From Parabacteroides chinchillae (lineage in GTDB: Bacteria > Bacteroidota > Bacteroidia > Bacteroidales > Tannerellaceae), in NCBI RefSeq assembly GCF_900108035.1, contig NZ_FNVS01000005.1, forward strand, positions 1 to 64,000: DNA of 64,000 nt. The letters are read 5' to 3'. Made by a program: the position numbers and the translations under genes. Positions 54,248 to 63,584 of this stretch are shown one piece after another; within the stretch, counting starts at the first letter, position 1; each line of letters begins with the position of its first letter. The notes under the pieces were generated by a model that saw only the letters and a list, made by a program, of their open reading frames with translations, did no database searches and was not told the DNA's origin.

Positions 54248-57067
54248 ATGATTAGAAAATATTCTTTATTAGCATTTCTCTTACTTTGCCTTACAGCCAT
54301 TTCATCGGTAATAAATGCACAAGAGGAAATACAGCCGTTACCTGTTGATCCAAAAGTACGGTATGGCAAATTACCCAATGGATTAACGTATTATATCCGT
54401 CATAACGAACAGCCCAAAGAAAGAGCCGATTTTTACATTGCCCAAAATGTAGGATCCATTCTGGAGGAAGATAACCAGCGCGGTCTGGCACATTTTCTGG
54501 AACATATGGCTTTCAACGGTAGTAAAAACTTTCCCGGACAAGGGATGAAAGATTTTATTGAAAATGCAGGTATGCGGTTTGGTGAGAATTTTAATGCTTA
54601 TACTAGCTTTGACGAAACAGTTTATATGATAATGAATGCGCCAGTCAGCAAAGAAAGCATAGTAGATTCTTGTCTGCTGATACTTCATGACTGGTCAAAC
54701 TTCATTACTCTGGCTGATACGGCCATTGAAAAAGAACGCAATGTAATACGCGAAGAATGGCGCACGCGACAGGATGCACAAGCACGTCTCTGGGAACAGC
54801 AACTCCCTCAAATGTACCCCGGTAGCCGCTATGCTAACCGTATGCCAATCGGCAGTATTGATGTAATCAACAACTTTAAACCGAACGAACTGAGAGACTA
54901 TTATAAAAAATGGTATCGTCCCGATTTGCAAGCCATCATTATTGTTGGAGACATCGATGTAAATAAAGTGGAAGCTGCGGTAAAGCGTATATTTACAGAT
55001 ATCCCGGCACCAAAAGCCCCTGCCCCACGCGAAAAGTTCAATGTGCCGGATAACGACATGCCACTTATATCCATAGCTAAAGATAAAGAAGCATCAAATA
55101 CTATACTTTATCTTTTTTATAAGCATGAAAAGTTACCTGCAGATCTTTACGCTTCCGTCACCGGGTTAGTAAAAGATTATATACAGGCAGTGTGTGCAGA
55201 CATGATAAACGAAAGGTTTGAAGAAATACTGCATCAGGCCAATCCTCCATTCGTATATGCCCAAGCTTATGACGGCGATTATATGATCTCCAAAACGCAA
55301 GGAGCATGGACAGTTGCAGCAATAGCGAAAGAAGGGGAAATAGACTCTACGTTAACAGCATTGGTAAACGAAACAGAACGGGTCAAACAATATGGCTTCA
55401 CTGCTTCAGAATATGACAGAGCTCGCATCAATGTGCTAAAACAATACGAAACAGCTTATAATGAACGTGATAAGCAAAAGAACAGTGCTTATACAAAAGA
55501 ATATGTCAACCATTTCACTAACGGAGGATATATTCCCGGTATCGAAACGGAATATTCTTTAATCAACCAAATCGCACCATCTATTCCAATAGAACAAGTA
55601 AACCATTACATACAGGATATGTTGAGCAGTGACGACAATATTGTAATAAGTCTTACCGGCCCGGACAAAGCAGGTATTGTTTACCCTACGGAAGAAAATC
55701 TGTTAAAAACGTTCCTTAAAGCACAACATATGACAGTGGAACCATTCCGGGAGAATGTTTCCAACGAGCCACTAATACCGGTACTTCCCTCTCCGGGAAA
55801 AATCATAAAAACAGAAAAAGACCAACGTTTCGGGGCTACTGTTTTAACTTTAAACAATGGTATTAAAGTCGTTTTGAAACCTACAAACTTAAAAAAAGAC
55901 CAAGTAGTAATGACTGCCACCTGTCCCGGAGGAAGCACTCTGTTCGGGGCTAAAGACATAGATAATTTAAAAGTCTTTAATGACGTTATCGGAATAGGAG
56001 GCTTAGGCAATTTTTCTGTAATAGAGTTAGGAAAACGTTTAGCAGGAAAACAGGTTTCATGCACTCCATCACTCGGGCTGGATAACGAAAGCATAAATGG
56101 TTCATCTACTCCTGCAGATTTACAAACACTTTTCGAACTAATCTATCTCAACTTTACAGCTCCTCGTACAGACGAAGAAGCTTACGCCTCATTCGAGAAC
56201 CGTATAAAGTCACAGCTGAAAAACCTGGAACTGAATCCAATGGTAGCTTTTAGCGATTCGCTTGCCAGGGCAGCCTATAATGACAATCCCCGTGCCATGC
56301 GTTTGCAAGCTACAGATTTTGAACATATCAGTTATCCCCGCATCATGGAAATGTATAAAGAGCGATTTGCTGATGCCTCCGGTTTCGTTTTCACTTTTGT
56401 CGGGAATATTGATCCCGATAGCATTCGTCCATATATAGAACTATATTTAGCTTCTTTACCATCAAAAGGACATATAGAAAAAGGGGATCCATCCAAGGTT
56501 CCAGCCTTACGCAAAGGTGTTTATACAAATATCTTCCAACGTAAGATGGAAGTACCCAAGGCAACAGTAGCAAATCTCTATTCTGGCCAGATTGATTACA
56601 CCCTGGAAAATATCATCTGTGCTACAGCATTGAAACAAATTTTAGATCTTGTCTACACAGAAAAGGTACGCGAAGATGAAGGAGGAACTTACGGAGTACA
56701 AACTTCTGCCTATATTTCTCCTTTCCCGCAAGGACAAACAACATTACAAATCTTTTTTGACACCGATCCGGACAAACGTGAACGGATGAATACAATTGTA
56801 CGAAACGAATTAAAACGTATATCAGATATGGGGCCACGTCCGGAAGATTTCAGAAAGAGCCAGGATAATATGATAAAACGTCATGCAGAGAATCTACAAG
56901 AAAATAATTATTGGTTAAATACTTTAGACAATTATTATTACAAAGGTTTTGACGGAGAAACAGATTACGAAAATCTATTACAAAACCTGACTCCCGCAAA
57001 AATACAAGCATTTACACGGCAATTACTTTCTCAAGGCAACAGTATAGAAATAGTAATGGAACCATAA
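54248..57067 (+). CDS. M16-family zinc protease (insulinase/pitrilysin type)
   Basis: 939 aa with signal peptide (LAFLLLCLTAISSVINAQ). Inverted zinc motif H82-FL-E85-H86 with the distal Glu in EKERNVIREEW. Two homologous halves: the N-terminal one (30-480) is catalytic; the C-terminal one (510-930) lacks the zinc motif but keeps the RVREDEGGTYGV-like substrate element (VREDEGGTYGVQTSAY). It degrades peptides in the periplasm. Monocistronic. Confidence 0.95.
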   Translation: MIRKYSLLAFLLLCLTAISSVINAQEEIQPLPVDPKVRYGKLPNGLTYYIRHNEQPKERADFYIAQNVGSILEEDNQRGLAHFLEHMAFNGSKNFPGQGMKDFIENAGMRFGENFNAYTSFDETVYMIMNAPVSKESIVDSCLLILHDWSNFITLADTAIEKERNVIREEWRTRQDAQARLWEQQLPQMYPGSRYANRMPIGSIDVINNFKPNELRDYYKKWYRPDLQAIIIVGDIDVNKVEAAVKRIFTDIPAPKAPAPREKFNVPDNDMPLISIAKDKEASNTILYLFYKHEKLPADLYASVTGLVKDYIQAVCADMINERFEEILHQANPPFVYAQAYDGDYMISKTQGAWTVAAIAKEGEIDSTLTALVNETERVKQYGFTASEYDRARINVLKQYETAYNERDKQKNSAYTKEYVNHFTNGGYIPGIETEYSLINQIAPSIPIEQVNHYIQDMLSSDDNIVISLTGPDKAGIVYPTEENLLKTFLKAQHMTVEPFRENVSNEPLIPVLPSPGKIIKTEKDQRFGATVLTLNNGIKVVLKPTNLKKDQVVMTATCPGGSTLFGAKDIDNLKVFNDVIGIGGLGNFSVIELGKRLAGKQVSCTPSLGLDNESINGSSTPADLQTLFELIYLNFTAPRTDEEAYASFENRIKSQLKNLELNPMVAFSDSLARAAYNDNPRAMRLQATDFEHISYPRIMEMYKERFADASGFVFTFVGNIDPDSIRPYIELYLASLPSKGHIEKGDPSKVPALRKGVYTNIFQRKMEVPKATVANLYSGQIDYTLENIICATALKQILDLVYTEKVREDEGGTYGVQTSAYISPFPQGQTTLQIFFDTDPDKRERMNTIVRNELKRISDMGPRPEDFRKSQDNMIKRHAENLQENNYWLNTLDNYYYKGFDGETDYENLLQNLTPAKIQAFTRQLLSQGNSIEIVMEP

Positions 57068-57093
57068 AATCCATTCATCAGGATCTTTTTTCG

Positions 57094-57133
57094 AAATCAT
57101 CGGGATGAAATGGAAAAAACATCCCGATGATTT
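57094..57133 (+). terminator. Terminator after the M16 gene
   Basis: AAATCATCGGGATG (57094-57107) pairs perfectly with CATCCCGATGATTT (57120-57133), followed by Ts. It shares its stem with the terminator at 35357-35398. Confidence 0.8.
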
Positions 57134-57141
57134 TTTTATTA

Positions 57142-57689
57142 TACAAAACGCTGCTTATAACCTAAGTTCTGGAAGAACTAATTTTAGTACCCTGAGAAAA
57201 CTTACTCTTCTTGGTTTGTGTGCAGCCGCTTTCCAGTTTCAGGTGATAGCAGCTTCATCACAAATGATTACCTTGAGTATCACACGGGGAACCATTTCTG
57301 ACGTTTTTAAAGCAATAGAAAGTCAAAGCGATTATAAATTTTATAACAATTCGATATGAGTGTAGGATTCCAATCCGCATCAAAAAGATACGATATGTTG
57401 GATGCCGAAGGTTTAATGGAATATAAGAACCGTGCCTATGCCGCTGCAGGAAAACAACTAACAGAAGACTTTGCCACACCGGAAAAGCGTGAAGCTATTT
57501 ATCTTTCCTGGAAAAGAATGGAGGACGTCAAGGTACAAATACAGACTACTGGGTATTTGATAACTATTTAACCTATAATCAAAAGTTTGATAAACATAAT
57601 GTGTCTGTAATGGCTGGTACTTCTGCAGAAAAGAATCGTTATGAAATTATTAATACTTATAAAGAAGGCATGGTAAATAATGACCCAAG
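57142..57689 (+). pseudogene. Fragmented SusC remnant
   Basis: Pieces of one SusC gene survive in order. The first is an N-terminal part with STN domain (about 57142-57359: NFSTLRKLTLLGLCAAAFQF, ITLSITRGTISDVFKAIESQ). The second is a post-plug piece (57356-57510: SVGFQSASKRYDMLDAEGLM). After a frameshift comes a barrel piece (about 57522-57680: GTNTDYWVFDNYLTYNQKFD, HNVSVMAGTSAEK). The start codon, carboxypeptidase-like domain and plug are deleted. The last piece runs on without a stop into a SusD remnant. Confidence 0.8.
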
Positions 57690-57950
57690 ACAGCACAGCC
57701 GTAAGCACTGGATTGATTATTCAAGAAGGCCAACCAATGACTTAACACAGACAGACTGTTTGATTGAGACAGGCGGTGATAAACAATTAGCTGTCGATTT
57801 AATTAATAAGGTTCGTTATCGTGCATTTGTAACCACTTCTCCTACTGATAAGTTTGCTCAGTTCCGTAAGTTTAATGTACCGGGTGATAAAAAGGTAACG
57901 GAAGAATTGACTTTGTTGGTGGCTCTTTAATTCAGAACGATAATTATTAG
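57690..57950 (+). pseudogene. Fragmented SusD remnant, fused to the SusC remnant
   Basis: Starts in frame with the SusC piece at HSRKHWIDYSRRPTNDL. It lacks exactly 17 codons present in the intact SusD at 61919 (WSFYHIRYADVLLMYAE), then continues CLIETGGDKQLAVDLINKV. A second deletion after KKVTEE jumps, with frame change, to the C-terminus VGGSLIQNDNY-stop (TAG 57948-57950). All remaining parts match the intact SusD, so this is a recent duplicate in decay. Bases 57951-58031 contain no further gene. Confidence 0.85.
57757..57906 (+). repeat. 150-bp inverted repeat, left copy
   Basis: Matches the reverse complement of 62198-62347 with three mismatches by eye. It is part of the SusD remnant. 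Confidence 0.85.
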
Positions 57951-58031
57951 TAATTGATTATTTCCTTATCTTTAAGGTCATATTCCAAATAAGGATATGG
58001 CCTTATTTTTTACTATTTAAACCATTTATAT

Positions 58032-59987
58032 ATGAAGAAAATCAAATTAATCATTTTGGCATGTTTAATGCCATTCCTGTCATTTGCTAAAACAGTATAT
58101 CTGGATCAATTAGATTTAGGGTATATGTTACAAGACTGGGGGATACCTTTAGCTAATAAGTCAGTTATGGGAACATCTCTGCAAGTAAATGGAGTGAAGT
58201 ATGAGCGCGGTATAGGATCTCATTCCGTCAGTCGTTTTTTATTAAATTTGGAAGGAAAAGCAAAAACGTTTTCCGGTCTGGCTGGTGCAGACGATCATAA
58301 TGACTTTGGAGGGAACCTCGAGTTTCAAGTCCTTGCTGATCGACAATTAGTATGGAGCAGTGGGACACTTTGCAAAGGGATGCCTGCTGTGCCTTTTAAT
58401 ATTAACCTAAAAGGAGTAAAGAAACTGGCATTGTTGATTAAAGAATCTGGAGACGGGATTATGTATGACCATGCAGATTGGCTTAATGCAAAGATTGAAA
58501 CCTCTGGTTCTGTAACACCTGAGCCGGTTATGCCCAAACCTCGTAAAGGCGAAAAGTATATCCTTACACCATGTCCTGACGCAACTCCCCGTATTAATAG
58601 CGCAAAAGTGTTTGGAATAAGACCCGGAAGCCCCTTTTTATATACTATAGCAGCCACAGGAGATCGTCCAATGAAGTTTTCAGCAGTTAATCTTCCGGAA
58701 GGACTGACTTTAGATCCTGAAACAGGTTTTATACGGGGCAAATTAATAAAGCAAGGCACATTTAATGTAATCCTGAAAGCTGAAAATAGTGTTGGCCAAG
58801 ATATACGTCCCTTACGTATCGAGGTTGGAAATGAGATTTGTCTTACTCCTCCGATGGGGTGGAATAGCTGGAATTGTTGGGGATTACAGGTAAACGACCA
58901 AAAGGTAAAAGATGCTGCAGATTATATGGCCCGCAATTTAATTAACCATGGATGGACTTATGTTAATATAGATGATGGATGGGAGTCAGGAGAACGTACT
59001 TCTGAAGGTGTGTTGATGGGCAATGAGAAATTTCCTGATTTTAAAGACTTAGGTGATTACATTCATAGCCGTGGGTTAAAGTTCGGAATCTATTCATCCC
59101 CGGGTCCGCTTACTTGCGGAGGTCATTTGGGCAGCTATCAACATGAGCAAATTGATGCCGATACATGGGCTGCCTGGGGCATCGATTACCTTAAATATGA
59201 TTATTGCTTGTATACACAGGTTGCTCCGGTTCCTACGGAAGAAATAATAAAAGAACCTTATACTGTAATGCGTAAAGCATTGGATAAAGTAAACCGCGAT
59301 ATTGTTTATTGTGTTGGCTATGGAGCTCCTAACGTATGGAATTGGGGTAGTGATGCCGGAGGCAATCAATGGCGTACAACTCGTGATATTACAGATGAAT
59401 GGAATGTTGTACGTAGTATCGGCTTCTTCCAGGATGTTTGTGCACAGGCAACCCGGCCAGGTAAGTATAATGATCCGGATATGCTTGTGGTAGGTAAACT
59501 TGGATTGGGTTGGGGAGCAAGAGCACACGACTCTTATCTTACTCCTGATGAACAATATTCACATATAAGTTTATGGTGCATCTTGTCTGCTCCGTTATTA
59601 ATAGGCTGTGATATGAATGAAATGGATGAATTTACCACCAACTTACTTACAAATGATGAAGTTTTGGCTGTAAACCAGGATCCATTAGTTATGCCTGCAT
59701 GTAAGATTATAACTGAAAACGGACAAATCTGGTATAAATACTTGGAGGATGGCTCGGTTGCAATAGGATTTTTTCATGCCAATCCGTATGCTATCTATTG
59801 GGATCAAACAGATGATGTACAAAGTCGTAAATATAAATTCGACCTGGATTTCAAGTCTATCGGGCTGAATGGAAAATATACGATACGAGATTTATGGCGT
59901 CAGAAAGATATTGCATCGTCTCAAACTTCCTTTAATACCGAAGTCCCTTATCATGGAGTAACATTTGTTAGATTAATTCCTGAATAA
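58032..59987 (+). CDS. GH27 alpha-galactosidase with NPCBM and Ig-like domains
   Basis: 651 aa. Signal peptide (LIILACLMPFLSFA). An NPCBM domain (about 22-155; YERGIGSHSVSRFLL) is followed by a putative Ig-like domain (about 180-265; LPEGLTLDPETGFIRG) and then the GH27 barrel (270-650; PPMGWNSWNCWG). Nucleophile is Asp390 in LKYDYC; acid/base is Asp452 in WRTTRDI. It releases terminal alpha-galactose (or beta-L-arabinopyranose in some relatives) from plant or host glycans. It lies beside an intact SusC/D pair on the other strand. Confidence 0.93.
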   Translation: MKKIKLIILACLMPFLSFAKTVYLDQLDLGYMLQDWGIPLANKSVMGTSLQVNGVKYERGIGSHSVSRFLLNLEGKAKTFSGLAGADDHNDFGGNLEFQVLADRQLVWSSGTLCKGMPAVPFNINLKGVKKLALLIKESGDGIMYDHADWLNAKIETSGSVTPEPVMPKPRKGEKYILTPCPDATPRINSAKVFGIRPGSPFLYTIAATGDRPMKFSAVNLPEGLTLDPETGFIRGKLIKQGTFNVILKAENSVGQDIRPLRIEVGNEICLTPPMGWNSWNCWGLQVNDQKVKDAADYMARNLINHGWTYVNIDDGWESGERTSEGVLMGNEKFPDFKDLGDYIHSRGLKFGIYSSPGPLTCGGHLGSYQHEQIDADTWAAWGIDYLKYDYCLYTQVAPVPTEEIIKEPYTVMRKALDKVNRDIVYCVGYGAPNVWNWGSDAGGNQWRTTRDITDEWNVVRSIGFFQDVCAQATRPGKYNDPDMLVVGKLGLGWGARAHDSYLTPDEQYSHISLWCILSAPLLIGCDMNEMDEFTTNLLTNDEVLAVNQDPLVMPACKIITENGQIWYKYLEDGSVAIGFFHANPYAIYWDQTDDVQSRKYKFDLDFKSIGLNGKYTIRDLWRQKDIASSQTSFNTEVPYHGVTFVRLIPE

Positions 59988-60005
59988 AGTCTGTAAAATG
60001 ATTCA

Positions 60006-60055
60006 AAATCAGGCATGTAATAACGTCTAAAGAATTATTGCATACCTGATTTTTT
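60006..60055. terminator. Terminator between GH27 and yitT
   Basis: AAATCAGG (60006-60013) pairs with CCTGATTT (60045-60052), extended by CATG/CATA and TAATAA/TTATTG, followed by TTTTTT on the plus strand. The genes are convergent. Confidence 0.65.
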
Positions 60056-60946
60056 CTATTTTTTCACTTTAATATGATCAAAACCTTCTCCATAGACACC
60101 AATAACTGCACTTTGCGAAACAAAAGCATTCGGATCAATATCATTAATAATGCGAAAAATAGTTGTGGACTGCCGTTTTTTAGCCAGAACAAACATTATT
60201 TTTTGCTCTTGTCCTGTGTAAAGACCTGTTGCATCAATAACTGTAACGCCACGGTGCAGTGCATTAATCTCAGTCCCGATCTCTTTATATTTTTTCGAGA
60301 TAATAAAAAACTGGACCGATTGGCGGGCACTATTCACAATCTGGTCAAGTACAAAGCTACATACGTATAATGTAACAAAACCATAAACAACTTTTTCCCA
60401 GTCTTTCAACACAAAATAACTGGACGTAATAATAATCATGTCGCATATCATTACCACACGTCCTAAAGTAATATCCCGGTATTTATTGATAATTGCAGCA
60501 ATAATATCTGTTCCTCCCGTACTTCCATTGGATGAAAAGGCTATACCTATACCGCTACCACAAAAGGAGGCTCCTAATACACAAGCCATAAAAGGCTGAT
60601 CATGTAAAAGATGTAACCCGGCAGTCAGCTTTTGAATCACAGACAAGAAAAAAGTCAGCACAAATACTGCAAAAATAGTTTTAATACTGAAACGAAATCC
60701 TAAAATCTTCAATGCAAGCAGGAGCAGAATACCATTTATAACAAAATAGGTATACTGCACCGGAAACCCTGTAGCCCAATAAATTATAGAGGCAATGCCC
60801 GGTACCCCGCCTGTTGTAATGTCATTAGGCAAAAGAAATACAGTCCAGCCGATACCGTAAAGTATCATACCGAGGGCTATCATCAGATAATCCCTCATTT
60901 CCCTCCACATGACTTGCCGTGAAGTCGTTAATAAAGTAGGATTCAT
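60056..60946 (-). CDS. YitT-family membrane protein
   Basis: 296 aa from ATG 60946 (MNPTLLTTSRQVMWREMRDY). Five hydrophobic helices (about 20-190) with FLLPNDITTGGVPGIASI and GIGIAFSSNGSTGGTDIIAA, the paired motifs of YitT. A C-terminal DUF2179 cytoplasmic domain (about 215-290; GVTVIDATGLYTGQEQKIM) follows. Function is unsettled; transport has been suggested. Confidence 0.9.
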   Translation of the reverse strand: MNPTLLTTSRQVMWREMRDYLMIALGMILYGIGWTVFLLPNDITTGGVPGIASIIYWATGFPVQYTYFVINGILLLLALKILGFRFSIKTIFAVFVLTFFLSVIQKLTAGLHLLHDQPFMACVLGASFCGSGIGIAFSSNGSTGGTDIIAAIINKYRDITLGRVVMICDMIIITSSYFVLKDWEKVVYGFVTLYVCSFVLDQIVNSARQSVQFFIISKKYKEIGTEINALHRGVTVIDATGLYTGQEQKIMFVLAKKRQSTTIFRIINDIDPNAFVSQSAVIGVYGEGFDHIKVKK

Positions 60947-60986
60947 TTTATTTTTGAATTTATGCGGCTGCAAAAGTAGTGAAAGA

Positions 60987-61772
60987 TTATTTATGCCGGA
61001 ACATCCAGTCCAGATAATCAGGTTCCGCAAATGCATTATCCCAACTATTATGATCGACACCCGGATATTCTTTATAACGAACATCTACACCTGCCTTTTT
61101 CAATGTTTCATAAGCATCACGCGAAAATTGTACATCTACCACACTATCATCTGCCCCATGGTAGATACTAAAAGCTGTTTTACCTTTGAAATTTGTTAAA
61201 CGTTGCAAGTTTGCCCCGCCACATATAGGAGTTGCAGCCGCAAAAAGATTAGGGTAACGGCAAACCAAATCAAATGTTCCCATTCCACCCATAGAAAGAC
61301 CGGTAATATAAATACGTTTTGTATCTACAATTCCTTTAGCTATATAACTGTCTAAAAGTTCTTTAACGGCAGCCATTGTTTTTGTAATCGGAGCTACCGT
61401 AGGATAATAACGTTTTTCGCCTTCTTTTTCAGGTCGTTGATAAGATGACCACCATAGATCTTTCGGACACTGCGGAGCAATAACAATTGCCGGATATTTG
61501 GACTGGTTAGTATATGAAGCAAACATATCACCTCCATGAAACAATTGCGCCTCATTATCATCTCCTCTTTCCCCTGCACCGTGCAAAAATAGGATGACAG
61601 GATATTGCTGATCCGGACAATAATTTTCAGGATACAATACCCGATAATTCAATTTATAACCATTTGCAGCAGTAAACTGTTTTTTAAGAAAACTGGCTTT
61701 ATCTCCGGCATACGAAGTGATAGAAAATAACAGGCATAGTGCCACGAAAAAAAATGAATTCAATGTTTTCAT
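60987..61772 (-). CDS. Exported alpha/beta-hydrolase esterase
   Basis: 261 aa. Signal peptide (FFFVALCLLFSITSYA). Oxyanion region FLHGAGERGDDN, nucleophile in ITGLSMGGMGTFD, acid in YHGADDSVVDV, His in YPGVDHNSWD. It belongs to the dienelactone-hydrolase/phospholipase-carboxylesterase-like group often seen as CE1-like glycan esterases in polysaccharide loci. It lies near a GH27 and a SusC/D pair, so de-acylation of a plant glycan is plausible. Confidence 0.85.
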   Translation of the reverse strand: MKTLNSFFFVALCLLFSITSYAGDKASFLKKQFTAANGYKLNYRVLYPENYCPDQQYPVILFLHGAGERGDDNEAQLFHGGDMFASYTNQSKYPAIVIAPQCPKDLWWSSYQRPEKEGEKRYYPTVAPITKTMAAVKELLDSYIAKGIVDTKRIYITGLSMGGMGTFDLVCRYPNLFAAATPICGGANLQRLTNFKGKTAFSIYHGADDSVVDVQFSRDAYETLKKAGVDVRYKEYPGVDHNSWDNAFAEPDYLDWMFRHK

Positions 61773-61870
61773 AATACTTATTTTAGATTAATGATAGAAC
61801 CAGAAAACAAATGTAATTGATTATCTCTTAGTTGGTGGTTTGTATCTTAATAATTTTTGTTTTAAAACAA

Positions 61871-61899
61871 AAAGCCATGCTCTTTTTGAGCATGGCTTT
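61871..61899 (-). terminator. Terminator of the second SusC/D operon
   Basis: AAAGCCATGCTC (61871-61882) and GAGCATGGCTTT (61888-61899) pair perfectly around a 5-nt loop; T-run on the minus strand. It lies 20 nt after the SusD stop. Confidence 0.88.
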
Positions 61900-61918
61900 A
61901 AGATCAACAACTTATTAT

Positions 61919-63571
61919 TTAATTGTAATTATCATTTTGCGTTAAAGAACCGCCTACATAATCAATTTCAGCTTGAGGAATAGGATATGGCCATGTTTTA
62001 TCTGTAACATTTGAGCCTACTCCAGAATATATTCCTTCTTTTGTTTTGCTGAATGCCTGCATAGTTGAAACAAAAGTTCCCCAACGAAGCAAGTCGTAAA
62101 GACGAAGACCTTCTCCTGCTAATTCAACACGACGTTCGTGACGGACAGCTTTTCGTAAATCGTCTGATACTTTCACTTTGTATTTTGCATTAAACACTTC
62201 TTCCGTTACCTTTTTATCATCCGGTACATTAAACTTACGGAACTGAGCAAACTTATCTTTAGGAGAAGTGGTTACAAATGCACGATAACGAACCTTATTA
62301 ATTAAATCGACAGCTAATTGTTTATCACCGCCTGTCTCAATCAAACATTCTGCGTACATTAACAATACATCAGCATAGCGGATATGATAGAACGACCAGT
62401 CTGTGTCCATTAAACTACCTGTAGGTCTCCTTGAATAATCAACCCAGAACTTACGATTATGTTGTTGTGGAAGGTTATCATAACCTGAATAATCGTGAGT
62501 TTCTGTTGTTACGCCATCTCCTTTATAGAAAATATCACCGGATGACATAACTGTATGTGTCAAACGAGGGTCACCTACTTCATATTCATTTACCAAATTC
62601 GTTGTAGGACATTCTCCACCCCAACCACCGGTTGTGTTACGACCGATACACATCTGAGGAACAACGCTACCTCCTGTATAATTAGGAATATAAGCACGGG
62701 TAGTGATAAATACAGCTTCTTTAGACATATAGCCTTCTGCCGCACTGTTAAACAAAGTCTGGTAGTCATTAATCAAATCAAACTGACCTCCGTCAACAAC
62801 AAGTTTTAAGTCTGCTTTTGCTCCTTCATAATCACCAAAAAACATTTTTACGCGAGCGCGGAAAGACAAAGCAGCCTCTTTGGATACACGACCTATATCA
62901 GAAGCTGGAATAGCATTTGCACTTGGCAAGTTTGCCTCAGCAATAGCTGCATCTAAATCCGAAAGAATAAATTTTCTAACCTCTTCTTTATCAGACTTTG
63001 TAATCGTATTTTTGTCTACTGCATTCAAAGGTTTGTCTATAATAGGAACATTAGCAAACATCATAGCCAAGTCAAAGTAATAAAATGCGCGTAAAAACTT
63101 AGCTTCTGCTATCCAACGTTGCTTTTCAGCAGTCGTAACTAATGCACCTCCATCTTTTATCAATTGCGTTTCAGGAGTAACCAATGATAAGAATACGTTA
63201 CATGCAGAAATGGCTGATTGATAACGATGATTCCATAAGCTTAGCAACATACTGCTGGATGCGGTCGGATTGCCTCGCGTTACTTCGGTAATAACAACAC
63301 GGTCTGCAGCATCAGATCCTCCCTTGGTACAGTCATCTGTTAACTGGTCGCCCATGTCGAATTTCATTTGCTGATAGTCCCAATGATTAACGATTGGCTG
63401 ATAACAATTTATTAATAGCTTAAAGCCTCCATTTTCAGAATTCAGATAAGTTGTCTCATCTACCGAACCTACAGTAGGACGATCCAGAAAATCTGCATTA
63501 CAGCTTGTCATCAAAGTACCTGCGAATAAAGCTACCGCACATACTTTTCCTAAATTTATTATTGATTTCAT
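61919..63571 (-). CDS. SusD/RagB-family glycan-binding lipoprotein
   Basis: 550 aa. Lipobox TLMTSC (Cys24) then NADFLDRPTVGSVDETTY. SusD helical core with WIAEAKFLRAFYYFDLAMMF, FYHIRYADVLLMYAECLIE and the C-terminal LAGEGLRLYDLLRWG; ends TQNDNYN. It pairs with the SusC whose end is at 63585. It is the intact parent of the remnant at 57690-57950. No operator of the GntR type can be judged because the promoter lies outside the window. Confidence 0.95.
   Translation of the reverse strand: MKSIINLGKVCAVALFAGTLMTSCNADFLDRPTVGSVDETTYLNSENGGFKLLINCYQPIVNHWDYQQMKFDMGDQLTDDCTKGGSDAADRVVITEVTRGNPTASSSMLLSLWNHRYQSAISACNVFLSLVTPETQLIKDGGALVTTAEKQRWIAEAKFLRAFYYFDLAMMFANVPIIDKPLNAVDKNTITKSDKEEVRKFILSDLDAAIAEANLPSANAIPASDIGRVSKEAALSFRARVKMFFGDYEGAKADLKLVVDGGQFDLINDYQTLFNSAAEGYMSKEAVFITTRAYIPNYTGGSVVPQMCIGRNTTGGWGGECPTTNLVNEYEVGDPRLTHTVMSSGDIFYKGDGVTTETHDYSGYDNLPQQHNRKFWVDYSRRPTGSLMDTDWSFYHIRYADVLLMYAECLIETGGDKQLAVDLINKVRYRAFVTTSPKDKFAQFRKFNVPDDKKVTEEVFNAKYKVKVSDDLRKAVRHERRVELAGEGLRLYDLLRWGTFVSTMQAFSKTKEGIYSGVGSNVTDKTWPYPIPQAEIDYVGGSLTQNDNYN
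62198..62347 (-). repeat. 150-bp inverted repeat, right copy
   Basis: Lies within the intact SusD and matches 57757-57906 in opposite orientation with three mismatches. The two copies flank the GH27, yitT and esterase genes. Confidence 0.85.
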
Positions 63572-63584
63572 AATACATCCGTTT

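Noticed and set aside
57105-57359. Stand-alone STN-domain protein
   Set aside because: The apparent start lies inside the M16 terminator; the content is simply the beginning of the broken SusC.
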